Positions 43,414-52,576 of a stretch of 64,000 bases of DNA are shown one piece after another. Numbering within the stretch: position 1 is the stretch's first letter; the number at the start of each line of letters is the position of its first letter. Source of the DNA: CAIXSC01 sp046349935 (lineage in GTDB: Bacteria; Planctomycetota; Planctomycetia; Pirellulales; Pirellulaceae); assembly GCA_046349935.1 (NCBI GenBank), contig JAXMBK010000003.1, forward strand, positions 1,302,001 through 1,366,000, in the 5' to 3' direction. The position numbers were made by a program, and so were the translations under genes. A model generated the notes under the pieces. That model had not been told where the DNA came from, made no database searches, and saw only the letters and a program-made list of their open reading frames with translations.

Positions 43414-44061
43414 TCAATCCGACGTCGCTTCCATGACTGCTTGAGCGGCCGCCATGACGAACCGCGTCAGCTCCTCGGCGACGCGCTCCGGCGTACAACG
43501 GCGGTCGAGCACCGCTTCGCCGCCCGCATACACCTGCGCCAAGATCAGCTCCGCATGCAGCGACAAGCGGTCCGCCGGCGCCTCCACGCCGCCCGCCTGC
43601 ATGGCCGTCTGCCAATGCACCGTCAGGTCGTCGCACAGCTCCCGATGCAGCCGCCGCATCACCTTGCCCAACGTGGAACCATCTCGACGATGTCGCAGGA
43701 AGAGCTCGGAAAACGTCCGCTCCTGCCGAAACAACTCCAGCATCGCGCGAAAGTGAGCCGCGAGCGTCTCCCACCCGACCGGTTCCTGATGGGCCCGACG
43801 CCGGTCTTCGTCGACGAACGCACGAATCCGCGCCGCCGTTTGACGCGCGACCTCGGCGAGACATTCATCGAGGCTGGCGAAGTGCACATAGAAGGCTGAC
43901 TGAGTAAACCCGGCCTGACGCGTAACGGCCGTCGTCGTCAGCCCTTCGAGGCCGTTGCGCCGCAATATCTCCATGGCCGCTTCCACCATTTCCTGCCGCG
44001 AGGCGGCCGCCGTCCCACGCGCATGCCGCGGCCGACCGGCCGCCCGTTTCGATTTGGCCAT
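43414..44061 (-). CDS. TetR/AcrR-family transcriptional regulator
   Basis: A 215-aa regulator; ATG 44061 (MAKSKRAAGRPRHARG) is chosen because the HTH lies at the expected distance and GAGG is upstream. The N-terminal helix-turn-helix is EAAMEILRRNGLEGLTTTAV then TRQAGFTQSAFYVHFASLDE. The C-terminal ligand domain follows (ERTFSELFLRHRRDGSTL and on). The divergent redoxin gene starts at 44156, and the 94-bp gap holds a perfect dyad TGATA-GTGT-TATCA, a probable binding site for this protein. It likely represses both genes until a ligand binds. Confidence 0.88.
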   Translation of the reverse strand: MAKSKRAAGRPRHARGTAAASRQEMVEAAMEILRRNGLEGLTTTAVTRQAGFTQSAFYVHFASLDECLAEVARQTAARIRAFVDEDRRRAHQEPVGWETLAAHFRAMLELFRQERTFSELFLRHRRDGSTLGKVMRRLHRELCDDLTVHWQTAMQAGGVEAPADRLSLHAELILAQVYAGGEAVLDRRCTPERVAEELTRFVMAAAQAVMEATSD

Positions 44062-44092
44062 AAAAAACTTGAAACCTCGAGAGTCGACGGCG

Positions 44093-44113
44093 AGTATAGT
44101 GATAGTGTTATCA
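44093..44113. promoter_or_regulatory. TetR operator and overlapping promoter elements
   Basis: TGATA-GTGT-TATCA (44100-44113) is a perfect dyad. TATAGT (44095-44100) could be a -10 for the redoxin gene, and its complement region (AGTATA, 44093-44098) a -10 for the regulator. An operator on overlapping -10 elements suits a TetR repressor that controls both directions. Confidence 0.5.
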
Positions 44114-44155
44114 TTATTGCCAAGCATATCGGACTGCAAGGACCGGAGAAGCGCG

Positions 44156-44797
44156 ATGGGGAATTTCGACGCCCTCAACCCGCACCTGGGACTCTGCCTG
44201 TTGTACCTCGGCGGCATCCTGGTCGGCTGCGCACCGCCCGCTCCGACGCAGACCAACGCCACGACCCAGACCAAGATGCCGCCAGCCGCGGCGGACGGCG
44301 GGGTGCGCGTCGCCGATGGAAAGCCCTTTCGGCTCGCGGACATCGATCGTTCCCGCGGTGCGTGTCTGTTCTTCGTGGGAACCGACTGTCCCATCTCCAA
44401 CGCCTATGCGCCCGAAATGGGTCGGATCATCACCGAGTTCGCGCCGCACGGCGTCTCGTTCTACCTGATCTATTCGCTCCGTGAACTCGCGCTAGATCAG
44501 GCGGCCGAACACGCCAAGTCGTTCGGCCTGCCCGGCGTCGTCATCCTCGACTCGCAACTTCATCTCGCTCAAGCGCTCGGCGCCACTCGGATGCCCGAGG
44601 TCATCTTGCTTCCCGCCCACGGAGACGCCGTCTACCAAGGGCGCATCGACGATCGATACCCGGCGCCCGGCGCCAAACGACGCGAGCATCCCACGACTCA
44701 TGATCTGCGAGACGCGTTGGCCGCGTTCGTCGCCGGAAAACCGATCCAGCGCCCGCGCACGCCGGCCGTCGGTTGTCACTTGGACTTGCCGCAATAG
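44156..44797 (+). CDS. Redoxin (thioredoxin-fold) lipoprotein
   Basis: A 213-aa protein; ATG 44156 has GGAGAAG upstream. The N-terminus (GLCLLYLGGILVGCAPP) is a lipoprotein signal with lipobox LVGC. The thioredoxin-fold domain carries LFFVGTDCPISNAYAPEMGR, the single-Cys DCPISN loop typical of planctomycete redoxin domains, and FGLPGVVILDSQLHLAQALG. The next gene, 10 bp downstream, encodes a cytochrome-copper monooxygenase protein; elsewhere the two parts are often one fused protein, so they probably work together on the outer face of the cytoplasmic membrane. Confidence 0.82.
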   Translation: MGNFDALNPHLGLCLLYLGGILVGCAPPAPTQTNATTQTKMPPAAADGGVRVADGKPFRLADIDRSRGACLFFVGTDCPISNAYAPEMGRIITEFAPHGVSFYLIYSLRELALDQAAEHAKSFGLPGVVILDSQLHLAQALGATRMPEVILLPAHGDAVYQGRIDDRYPAPGAKRREHPTTHDLRDALAAFVAGKPIQRPRTPAVGCHLDLPQ

Positions 44798-44807
44798 GAC
44801 GCTATTT

Positions 44808-46121
44808 ATGAACCGCCTTCTCCTGTTCGCCGCTCTACTGGCGGTCCCGTACGTCGCTCAAGCCAGCGATGCGAAACCGACGTTTCATCGGGAAGTGTCC
44901 CGCCTCCTCCATCAACATTGCGTCGCCTGTCATCGCGAGGGAGAAGTGGGTCCTTTCCCGCTGCTGACCTATGCCGACGCGCGCCAGCGCGCCGATCTGA
45001 TTAGCGAGGTGGTGCAGAGTCGAGCGATGCCGCCATGGAAGCCGGACGTCGGCCACGGCGAGTTTCTGGAGGAGCGTCGATTGACGGACGCGCAAATCAA
45101 GACGCTCGTTCGCTGGGCGGCAGCCGGCGCTCCTGAAGGAGACAAGCGCGACGCTCCGCCGCCTCCCAAGTTCAAGACCGGCTGGCAGCTCGGCACGCCC
45201 GACATCGTGCTCAAGATGCCCGAAGCGTTCGTCGTCCCCGCGGAGGGACGCGACGTCTACATGCACTTCGTCTTTCCTCTGAACCTGACGCAAGAGGTGT
45301 ACTTGCGCGGCGTCGAATGCCGCCCGGGAAATCGGAAAGTGGCGCATCATGCGGTCGGCATTTTGGATTCCTCCGGTTCAGCTCGGAAGTTCGACGCGAA
45401 ACACGCGGGCCCCGGTTATCCCGGTTACGGCCCCGGATTCATCCCGTCTGGCTTCACCCCGGGCTATGCACCGGGCCAAACGCCGCGATTTTTTCACGAT
45501 GACACGGCCATTACGCTGAAACCGGGGACCGATTTCGTCCTGCAGATGCACTATCACCCGATCGGCAAAGTGGAACGAGACCAAACCGAGATCGGTCTGT
45601 ATCTCACCAAGACGAAACCGGCTCGCGGGATGATCATGGCGATGTTGAGTTCCGAGGAGATTGACATTCCCGCAGGCGAGAAGACCTATCGAGCCAGTGA
45701 TTCGTTCAAATTGCCGGTCGACATGGAAGTGCGCGACATTTGGGCCCACATGCATTGCATCGGCAAGACGGTGCAAGTCTCCGCGACGCTGCCCGATGGA
45801 ACAACGAGAAGTCTCCTGCGAATTTCCGACTGGGACTTCAACTGGCAAGACGTTTACCTCTACAAGCAGCGTTTCAAGCTGCCGAAGGGGACCGTCGTCC
45901 GCGCCGACTGGACTTGGGACAACTCCGCAGACAACCCGCGCAATCCCTTTTCGCCGCCCCGTCGCATCCGGCACGGGGAAGGGAGCACCGATGAAATGTC
46001 CGGTCTGATTGTCGGCGGGGTCGCCAACAATTGGGTCGACGAACTCATCCATTGGGCGGCCGTCGTCGGACACTACCTCGAAATTGCATCGAAAGGCCAG
46101 TCCTACAAGAAGCGTCCCTAA
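44808..46121 (+). CDS. Secreted cytochrome c / copper type II ascorbate-dependent monooxygenase-like protein
   Basis: A 437-aa protein with a signal peptide (MNRLLLFAALLAVPYVAQAS). A c-type heme domain lies near the start (LLHQHCVACHREGEVGPFPL, CxxCH, with the distal Met in RAMPPWKPD). The rest resembles the two-domain peptidylglycine/dopamine monooxygenase fold: copper-ligand candidates are in RKVAHHAVGILDS, DFVLQMHYHPIG and IWAHMHCIGKTV. Such proteins hydroxylate unknown substrates in planctomycetes. It forms a two-gene operon with the redoxin lipoprotein, behind a TetR-controlled promoter. Confidence 0.85.
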   Translation: MNRLLLFAALLAVPYVAQASDAKPTFHREVSRLLHQHCVACHREGEVGPFPLLTYADARQRADLISEVVQSRAMPPWKPDVGHGEFLEERRLTDAQIKTLVRWAAAGAPEGDKRDAPPPPKFKTGWQLGTPDIVLKMPEAFVVPAEGRDVYMHFVFPLNLTQEVYLRGVECRPGNRKVAHHAVGILDSSGSARKFDAKHAGPGYPGYGPGFIPSGFTPGYAPGQTPRFFHDDTAITLKPGTDFVLQMHYHPIGKVERDQTEIGLYLTKTKPARGMIMAMLSSEEIDIPAGEKTYRASDSFKLPVDMEVRDIWAHMHCIGKTVQVSATLPDGTTRSLLRISDWDFNWQDVYLYKQRFKLPKGTVVRADWTWDNSADNPRNPFSPPRRIRHGEGSTDEMSGLIVGGVANNWVDELIHWAAVVGHYLEIASKGQSYKKRP

Positions 46122-46226
46122 CCGTCGTCGATCATGACAGATTGCTATTCACCGAGTCGAATTCCTTGATACGATGAACAAGTTCACGTTGCGCATCGGC
46201 CGTCCAAATCTCGGGGGATTCGCCTT

Positions 46227-46562
46227 ATGGCACTAGGAACCCTGTTCGTCTGCGACCATTGCCAGAACGCCATCTTGTCCTGGTCGGACGGCAATCCGTA
46301 CTACATCGACGAACAGGGCAAGAAGCAGTACGCCTACCACCCAGATCATGAACGCTTGGCCCGCTGCATCGGCAACGACTCGGAATGCCTCTGCCTGAGT
46401 TGCGGAAAGAAGTTCCGCAGTGATTCTCGACGCCCCAAAGCGGCATGTCCAAAATGCAAGTCCAAGGACTTCTGCGGCGTCACGGCGATCGAAGGCAAGA
46501 CCTGCCCGGAATGTAAGTCGGGGACCTTTCGCGAAGATCCCTCCTTTGAAGCCATTTCATAG
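46227..46562 (+). CDS. Small zinc-ribbon protein
   Basis: A 111-aa cytoplasmic protein with GGGGG upstream of the ATG. Its cysteines form at least four CxxC knuckles: FVCDHCQNA, CLCLSCGKKF, CPKCKSK and CPECKSG. There is no other recognisable domain. Zinc-ribbon proteins of this kind usually act as nucleic-acid or protein adaptors. The function is unknown. It lies 40 bp before the secreted hypothetical protein, and the two may be co-transcribed. Confidence 0.7.
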   Translation: MALGTLFVCDHCQNAILSWSDGNPYYIDEQGKKQYAYHPDHERLARCIGNDSECLCLSCGKKFRSDSRRPKAACPKCKSKDFCGVTAIEGKTCPECKSGTFREDPSFEAIS

Positions 46563-46602
46563 CTGATCGCAGGTTTCTTCTCTTGAGCGTCAGGCGGCGA
46601 CC

Positions 46603-48603
46603 ATGCGAACACCTCTTCTTCGCTTCCTGGGCGTGTGCTTGGCAGCCTTCTTCCTGCGGCCGACGACGATCGTCGCTCAGGCGCCCGATGATGCACGCGA
46701 TTGGTTCATCACGCCGCTCCCATCCGGCCCGCCGACGGCCGAGGACGCGGCGGCTCGCCGCGAAGTGTTGCAGCAGATTCAGGATCTGCAGACCGACGCG
46801 TTTCGTAAGCAATACGAACTACAAACGTCTGAACATGCTTCGGGAGTTCCCGCCGACTATGACATCTTGGTGTACGGCGTGTATGGCGGACGAGCGGATC
46901 GGTTAGAAATCCAGGTGCGCGGAGGACACGCGCGGGGCGAGTATTTCGGCACGCACTCGGACTGGCATTGGGCCGGCGAAGGCGACGCCGGCTCCATTCA
47001 TTCCTGGACGCGCCAATTGGTTTATGCGGCGCTCGTCAACCACTCGCCGCGGACGCCGCCCGCGCAAGTCCTCGAAGTCGACACTGACGATGACCCGACA
47101 ACGATCGAGCTCATCGAGAACGAGGGGCCGGGGCGAGTCGCCCGTAAGTCAAGTTACAGCTTCACAACTCATGTTTACCATCAGCGCATCGAGATCCGTT
47201 CGCGCGACCTCCAACGCCCCTTTCACCTGCGCACCGAAGCTCGACAACCCAACGTATCGCGAATCGACCTTCGCGACTCGGGGATGCGCGGATATGCGCA
47301 CGGCGTCTACATCCAACAACTTCAGCGCTGGATATTCGCGGTGGGAAAACGCACGCCGTTGAAGGACGCGCCGCCGCAAGAGGTCGTCCGGCGACTGGAG
47401 GATTTCACTCGGAGCGTCCAGGCCGCAGGACCGCGCCTACTCGAGCAGATTCGAAGGGATGATCGAGAACCGCTCGAAGCCGTGGAGTCGCACGACTTCG
47501 ATGAAGACGGCGTCCAAAAGGCGATCGTCGAGGCGCGCATCCTCGGCGCATGGGCGGTCGCGGCGCGAGCGCGAGGCGCCGGCGACATCCTGGAGCGATT
47601 GGGAAGGACCGAACAGGCGCAATGCGTGCGGATCACGACGGCGGATGACGGCGGCGCGCTCTGGCGGCAGACGTTGACCGACGCCGATTGGAGTCGCTTC
47701 TCCCTCACGCTCGAGACGCTCGAATCCCAATCCTCTCCCCTCGCAATCGAGATTCTGCTCGATTCGATTCCTCGCCTGCCGGACGAGTATCGAGCGAAAA
47801 TGGTGCTGCATTCGCTGGAGGGCGTCGCTTTGACGCCTGATCAATTGAATCGCATTCGCACCGTCCATCGCGAGTCGAAGTTCGAGCGAGCGCGGTTAGC
47901 GGCGGCCTATTTGCTGCTGCGCAAGACTGATGAGGACGAACTGTATCGCGAGCTCTGTCAAAAGGCGCGCGAGCCCCGGAAGCTCGACGGCTCCGACGTC
48001 TCTTCGATCGTCAATGACGCGATTTATGCCGTCGTCGAACACACGAACAAGACGCCGGCGCGACGAGCGGAAACCGCTGCACTCATTCGCTCGCTACTCG
48101 ATATCATCCCTGCAGACGCGCACGAAACATACAGCCTGACCGACTACTTCGCCGTCTGGTTGGGGGAGTTCGGCGATCAACGAGATCTGCAGCGTCTGGA
48201 GTCGCTGGCGACCAAGCGCTCCGCGTATTTGGCGACCATGGCGATCGAAGGAATCAGCAATCTTGACGGACCTCGGGCATCGGAGTTGGCGAGAAGGCAG
48301 ATTCAACGCTTTCTCGACGGCTCGCAAGAAAACGCCTCTTATCGTTGGTCCGTGATGCCGTACTTGGAACTATTCTTTTGGCAACGTGATCAGGCGGCCG
48401 TGCCGTTGCTTGAGAAAGCGATAGCCCGGTGGCGACAAGCACCGCAATACGCGAAGACGCCGCTGCCGAAAGAGGAAGCCCTCTTAGACTATCTGCGTGC
48501 AGAACGGCCGGAAGACCAAAAGGCGGCCGGCCGACGCTTCTTCCAACTCGCCTCGAAACACCGCCCCGAATGGTTCACAGCCGTCGCCCCGCCCTCCCCG
48601 TAG
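46603..48603 (+). CDS. Secreted hypothetical protein, 666 aa, helical-repeat C-terminus
   Basis: Residues 1-25 are a signal peptide (LRFLGVCLAAFFLRPTTIVA). The first half is mixed alpha/beta with YDILVYGVYGGRADRLEIQV and VYIQQLQRWIFAVGKRT. The second half (about 350-640) is built of HEAT-like helices (DSIPRLPDEYRAKMVLHSLE, FGDQRDLQRLESLATKRS). I do not recognise a family or catalytic site. The stop TAG at 48601-48603 is part of a REP-like element, and the gene is convergent with a large kinase gene. Confidence 0.65.
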   Translation: MRTPLLRFLGVCLAAFFLRPTTIVAQAPDDARDWFITPLPSGPPTAEDAAARREVLQQIQDLQTDAFRKQYELQTSEHASGVPADYDILVYGVYGGRADRLEIQVRGGHARGEYFGTHSDWHWAGEGDAGSIHSWTRQLVYAALVNHSPRTPPAQVLEVDTDDDPTTIELIENEGPGRVARKSSYSFTTHVYHQRIEIRSRDLQRPFHLRTEARQPNVSRIDLRDSGMRGYAHGVYIQQLQRWIFAVGKRTPLKDAPPQEVVRRLEDFTRSVQAAGPRLLEQIRRDDREPLEAVESHDFDEDGVQKAIVEARILGAWAVAARARGAGDILERLGRTEQAQCVRITTADDGGALWRQTLTDADWSRFSLTLETLESQSSPLAIEILLDSIPRLPDEYRAKMVLHSLEGVALTPDQLNRIRTVHRESKFERARLAAAYLLLRKTDEDELYRELCQKAREPRKLDGSDVSSIVNDAIYAVVEHTNKTPARRAETAALIRSLLDIIPADAHETYSLTDYFAVWLGEFGDQRDLQRLESLATKRSAYLATMAIEGISNLDGPRASELARRQIQRFLDGSQENASYRWSVMPYLELFFWQRDQAAVPLLEKAIARWRQAPQYAKTPLPKEEALLDYLRAERPEDQKAAGRRFFQLASKHRPEWFTAVAPPSP

Positions 48604-48624
48604 CGCAGGCTTCCAGCCTGCGAC
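48600..48624 (+). repeat. REP-like palindrome, copy 7, covarying stem, supplying a stop codon
   Basis: GTAG then CGCAGGCT-TCC-AGCCTGCG. Two stem pairs are changed on both sides relative to the common AACAGGCT form, so pairing is kept. The TAG is the stop of the gene ending at 48603. Confidence 0.85.
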
Positions 48625-48666
48625 CCCGCCCGCCGCAAAGCCGATCCCAACGCCTTCATCCCACGT

Positions 48667-51600
48667 CTACTCGCGGATCTGCCTCAGACGTTCCTCGATC
48701 GCCTTCGCGCGCGACCCTTCGGGACTAGCGGGGTTGACGACCTCAGGGCGCAACACCTCAAGCGCTCGAGTCCATCGATTCCGCGCCGTCGCTGGTTCGC
48801 CGCGCTGCACCGCCGCTTCCGCATGGCGCTCGAGCACCCATAGGAGGTCCGCCCGAGTCTGCTCGTTCGGCTCGTCGCGGTACTCGCGTTCGGCCAGCTC
48901 GGTCGACGTTTCATATTTCTTCCAGGCGGGCTCCCAATCTCGTCGGCGCGCCAGCACCTCCGCTATGCGCCATGCTGCGTTGTAACGTCGCCTCCGATCC
49001 ATGGCGTCGTTGTCGTCCGCCGGCAACTCCTCCAATCGACGTTCCGCCTCCAAGTACTTTTGATACGCGGTCGCATCATCGGACTTCTGACGCAGCGCGT
49101 CTCCCGAGAACAAAAGCGAGTCGATTAAAGCGGCCTGGGAGCTCGGCGTCATCTCTTTCTCGAGTGCACGACGTGCTACCGACTCCGCCAATGCGAACGA
49201 CTCGCACGCTCGGTCGACTTGGCCTGATTGAAGTTCTGCGAGCCCCGCTTCTCGCAGCAGCGCGATCAAACTGTCGCCGGAGAAATTTGAGTCGCGCGGT
49301 AGTCGTTTCCAGAGGGCCGAGGCGCGGATCAAGTAGTCGCGATGCCAACTACTGGCGGCATCGCGACTCGCCAGTCCCAATGCCAGTTGGCTGGCCTCGC
49401 TCGCCGCTTGCCCCGCGGCTTCAATGCGTCCCTCTCGGAGCGCAATCTCCGCCCGCTGCAACAAGACGTCCGCGAGATCTCGCTGGGTCTCCGCATTGTT
49501 GGGAAGCCGCAGGTAACGATTCCGCAAGACAGACTCTGCGAGTTCAAACGAGCGAGCGCTTTCGGCAGGATCAGTCGATGCATGGCCGATCTGAATCAAG
49601 GCGATTCCCAAGTATCGTTCAGCAAACTCATCTTGCGGAGCAGCGGCAAAGCGTGCTTGGCTGTAGCGAGCGCATTCTTGCCCGATGGCCAATCGGTTGA
49701 CGCCGTTCGGAAAATAGTTCGCCAGTTTCAGCATTGGCCCCACGGGGCCCAGGTACTCAAACCTTTCGGGCCCCAATCGCTCCGCAACCGGCCGCATCAT
49801 CTCGATGCACTTTTCGTACCCCTGTCGCGCCTCGTCGGCCCGCCCGAGCGCCCAATAGGCGTCCGCCTTCTTTTCGATCGCGATGGCCAAGGCAAACTGG
49901 TCGCCCGCGCTATCGGGGCTTTCGGCCAACCTCGACTGCTGTAGTTCGGCGGCCTGCTGATATGCCTCCAACGCCAACAAGGCGGGATGCTCCGGTTTCC
50001 CTGCATCTTGCCCTGTTCCCTCTCCGTCCAATCCGCCCGTAGGCGAAAGTCGGTGTTGCAACACCAAGTCTCCCATGTCCATCAAGGCGAACGCCGTACT
50101 GGTATCGCCGCGCGGCTTCAACCCGCCGCTCAAACGCAACTGCCTGAGACTGGTTAAGGCCGTCGCCAGAATCTCGCGACGCGCATCAAGCGTCCCGGGG
50201 ACGTCCCGCAGTCGCCGCTGCACTTGATAGACGATCAACTCGAACGACCGCAGAGCCAGATCCGCTCGCTCTTCTGCCAACGCTCGACTGGCCGCTAGTT
50301 TCAGATTGGCGTCGTTCAGTTTTCGATTCGAGTCCGCCAGCTCGCGGTTTAGACGTCCGAAGATCGCGAGCGAGACCGTCAGGGCGCTGACCCCGAGGAC
50401 GATCGCCACGCCGGCGCCGGTGGTCAGCCGCGGGTGTTTGCGCAGCCAGCGGACCAATCGCTTACGACGCGGTTCCGGATAGGAGGGGATCGGATCATCG
50501 GCCAGCCAACATTCCAGTTCGCTTGCAAGCTCCTTCGCCGATGCATGTCGATCGGACGGGTTAAGCGACAGGGCGCGACGACAGATGGCTTCCAGCGGGC
50601 GCGGCACAGTGGGTTCCACGTCGCGGGGAGACGGAAACGATCCGCTGCGAGCCGACTCGCAAATCTCGAGTGGATTCGCACCCGTATGCGGCGGCTTCCC
50701 CGCCAGCAAATGGTAGAGCGTGGCGCCGAGCGAATAGATGTCGCTGGCAGGCCCCGCCGACGCACTCTCGCCCTGTGCCTGCTCGGGGCTCATGTAGGCG
50801 GGAGTGCCGACGATCACGCCGAGCGACGTTGCACTGGGATCGTCGACAGGGGCGGCAGGCGCTGAATCGGCGAAGCCGTCCTCGCCGTTTGTTCTCTTCG
50901 CCAAGCCCCAATCCACCAGCAGCGTCTCGCCAAACTGGCCGCACAAAATGTTGTCAGGCTTAATGTCGCGATGGATGACTCCGCGACTATGCGCGTAAGC
51001 GACCGCTTGGCAGACGGCCGCACAATGTCCGATCAATTGTCGGAATTCGCGGTCGTCGCGCGCGATCGACGCCATCCCTTCGCGTCGCCTCTGGTGAAAC
51101 CGCGATGCCAGATGGTGCAGGCTTTCTCCGCGTACAAATCGCATGGAATAGAGTGGTCGTCCGTCCGCCTGACGCTGCAAGCCGTACACCGGCACGATGG
51201 CGGGATGCTCCAGTCCGCCGGTAAGTCGCGCTTCGCGCACGAAGCGAGACTGGGTCGCCGGGTCGTCCGACAGCCTCGCTCGGATTCTCTTGACCGCCAC
51301 GTCGCGTTCTAGCTCGCGGTCGCGAGCTAAAAACACCTCCCCCAATCCGCCCTCCGCATGGAGCGATTGCAATTCGTAGCGGACCGCACCTGGTTCCAGC
51401 AACAAATCGTGCGGCGACGGAGGTCGACTCGCCCCACGGCTCGAAGCGGGCCCCTCCGGCGCCGTCGTCGGCGCGAATACGTCATGGGCCGGCGGAGGCA
51501 CGGGGGCGTCCCATGATTCCCCGCCGCTCGCGTCCATGGCAGTCCGACAGACGGGGCAACCGCTCACGTGTTCTGCCACGCGACTTTTCATCGGTTCCGT

Positions 51601-51684
51601 CAACGCGTCGGTTCCGAAATTCGCCAACGTCTCCGCATCAGGACAGGCCGGAGAAAACTCAGCCGTACGATCCGCTTGGCTCAT
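48667..51684 (-). CDS. Hanks-type Ser/Thr kinase with N-terminal anti-sigma-like zinc finger and TPR-like C-terminus
   Basis: A 1,005-aa membrane kinase; ATG 51684 has GAGGGA upstream. Residues 39-46 form HVSGCPVC, the HxxxCxxC zinc motif of anti-sigma (ZAS) domains. The kinase domain (about 105-400) has the Gly loop HAEGGLGEVFLA, Lys in VAVKRIRARL, VIHRDIKPDNIL, DWG in place of DFG (LLVDWGLAKRT) and AYMSPEQAQGES. A single membrane helix follows (TGAGVAIVLGVSALTVSLAI, about 430-450), then a coiled coil and about 500 residues of TPR-like repeats (ALLALEAYQQAAELQQSRLA). An ECF sigma gene diverges 91 bp away, so this may be a kinase that also binds that sigma factor. Confidence 0.87.
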   Translation of the reverse strand: MSQADRTAEFSPACPDAETLANFGTDALTEPMKSRVAEHVSGCPVCRTAMDASGGESWDAPVPPPAHDVFAPTTAPEGPASSRGASRPPSPHDLLLEPGAVRYELQSLHAEGGLGEVFLARDRELERDVAVKRIRARLSDDPATQSRFVREARLTGGLEHPAIVPVYGLQRQADGRPLYSMRFVRGESLHHLASRFHQRRREGMASIARDDREFRQLIGHCAAVCQAVAYAHSRGVIHRDIKPDNILCGQFGETLLVDWGLAKRTNGEDGFADSAPAAPVDDPSATSLGVIVGTPAYMSPEQAQGESASAGPASDIYSLGATLYHLLAGKPPHTGANPLEICESARSGSFPSPRDVEPTVPRPLEAICRRALSLNPSDRHASAKELASELECWLADDPIPSYPEPRRKRLVRWLRKHPRLTTGAGVAIVLGVSALTVSLAIFGRLNRELADSNRKLNDANLKLAASRALAEERADLALRSFELIVYQVQRRLRDVPGTLDARREILATALTSLRQLRLSGGLKPRGDTSTAFALMDMGDLVLQHRLSPTGGLDGEGTGQDAGKPEHPALLALEAYQQAAELQQSRLAESPDSAGDQFALAIAIEKKADAYWALGRADEARQGYEKCIEMMRPVAERLGPERFEYLGPVGPMLKLANYFPNGVNRLAIGQECARYSQARFAAAPQDEFAERYLGIALIQIGHASTDPAESARSFELAESVLRNRYLRLPNNAETQRDLADVLLQRAEIALREGRIEAAGQAASEASQLALGLASRDAASSWHRDYLIRASALWKRLPRDSNFSGDSLIALLREAGLAELQSGQVDRACESFALAESVARRALEKEMTPSSQAALIDSLLFSGDALRQKSDDATAYQKYLEAERRLEELPADDNDAMDRRRRYNAAWRIAEVLARRRDWEPAWKKYETSTELAEREYRDEPNEQTRADLLWVLERHAEAAVQRGEPATARNRWTRALEVLRPEVVNPASPEGSRAKAIEERLRQIRE

Positions 51685-51729
51685 GGGGAATCCCTCGCGT
51701 GATGGCGGTCTGTCGATCGCCGCCTTTTG

Positions 51730-51758
51730 TTGCGAGTCGACGATACGACGATTATACT
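51730..51758 (+). promoter_or_regulatory. Promoter of the ECF sigma gene
   Basis: TTGCGA (51730-51735), 17 bp, TATACT (51753-51758), 17 bp before the ATG at 51776. It reads toward the sigma gene from the 91-bp gap shared with the kinase gene. This is a housekeeping-type, not ECF-type, promoter. Confidence 0.5.
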
Positions 51759-51775
51759 CCCCTGCCAACCTGGCC

Positions 51776-52525
51776 ATGACGACGCCCCATATCAGTCGTA
51801 TTTCCACGATCTGGACTTTGGTCCGACAAGCGCACGCGTCGGAGGACGGCCCGTCGCGCGAGACGGCGCAAGAACAGTTGCTCGAACGGTACTCCGGCGC
51901 CATCTACCGCTACCTCCTCAAGCTTGAAGGCAACCCGGAAGCGGCCGATGAGTTATTTCAAGAGTTTGCGATCGGGCTTATCCAGGGCCGCTATCGGCAC
52001 GCCAACCCCGAAAAGGGGCGATTCCGCGACTACGTGAAGACGTCCGTGATTCGCTTGGTCCACCGACATCGACGTCAACAGCCGAAGAACGTATTGCTGG
52101 GCGAGGGAATCGAAGACGCTGCGTCGTCCGAACTCCCTCCCTCCGAGTCATTGGAATCAGCCTTTCGCGACAGTTGTCGCGAGGAACTGCTGGCGACGAC
52201 TTGGCAGCGTCTGCGAAGCGAGCAGGAATCGGCCGGTCACGTCTACTTCACGGTGCTCGACTATCGAGCTCGCAACCCCGACGCCACCTCCGATCAAGCG
52301 GCGGCCGATTTGTCTCGCGAGACCCACGGCCGCAGTTCTTTCACGGCCGCGTCCGTTCGCAAGACGCTGCAGCGCGCTCGAGTTCGTTTTGCCGAACTCC
52401 TGCTCGACGAACTTCGTTCCCTGCTGGGAAGCCGGGCCGCCGAAGACCTCGAGCAGGAATTGATCGACCTGCAACTTCATCCGTGGTGCCGTTCGGCCTT
52501 GCCCGACCGCGGTCAAAGTTCTTGA
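51776..52525 (+). CDS. ECF-family RNA polymerase sigma factor
   Basis: A 249-aa sigma factor; the ATG at 51776 follows a good promoter and the protein then starts MTTPHISRISTIWTLVRQAH. Region 2 is visible in QLLERYSGAIYRYLLKLEGN, ADELFQEFAIGLIQGRY and KGRFRDYVKTSVIRLVHRH. Region 4 is atypical, in LSRETHGRSSFTAASVRKTL then QRARVRFAELLLDELRS, as in other planctomycete ECF proteins found beside kinases. It diverges from a kinase with a zinc-finger anti-sigma motif; the pair probably forms one signalling unit. Confidence 0.85.
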   Translation: MTTPHISRISTIWTLVRQAHASEDGPSRETAQEQLLERYSGAIYRYLLKLEGNPEAADELFQEFAIGLIQGRYRHANPEKGRFRDYVKTSVIRLVHRHRRQQPKNVLLGEGIEDAASSELPPSESLESAFRDSCREELLATTWQRLRSEQESAGHVYFTVLDYRARNPDATSDQAAADLSRETHGRSSFTAASVRKTLQRARVRFAELLLDELRSLLGSRAAEDLEQELIDLQLHPWCRSALPDRGQSS

Positions 52526-52576
52526 CGTCTCGATCATGGACGGTTCATCTCGGTGTTCGTCGACGCAAAGATCTCG

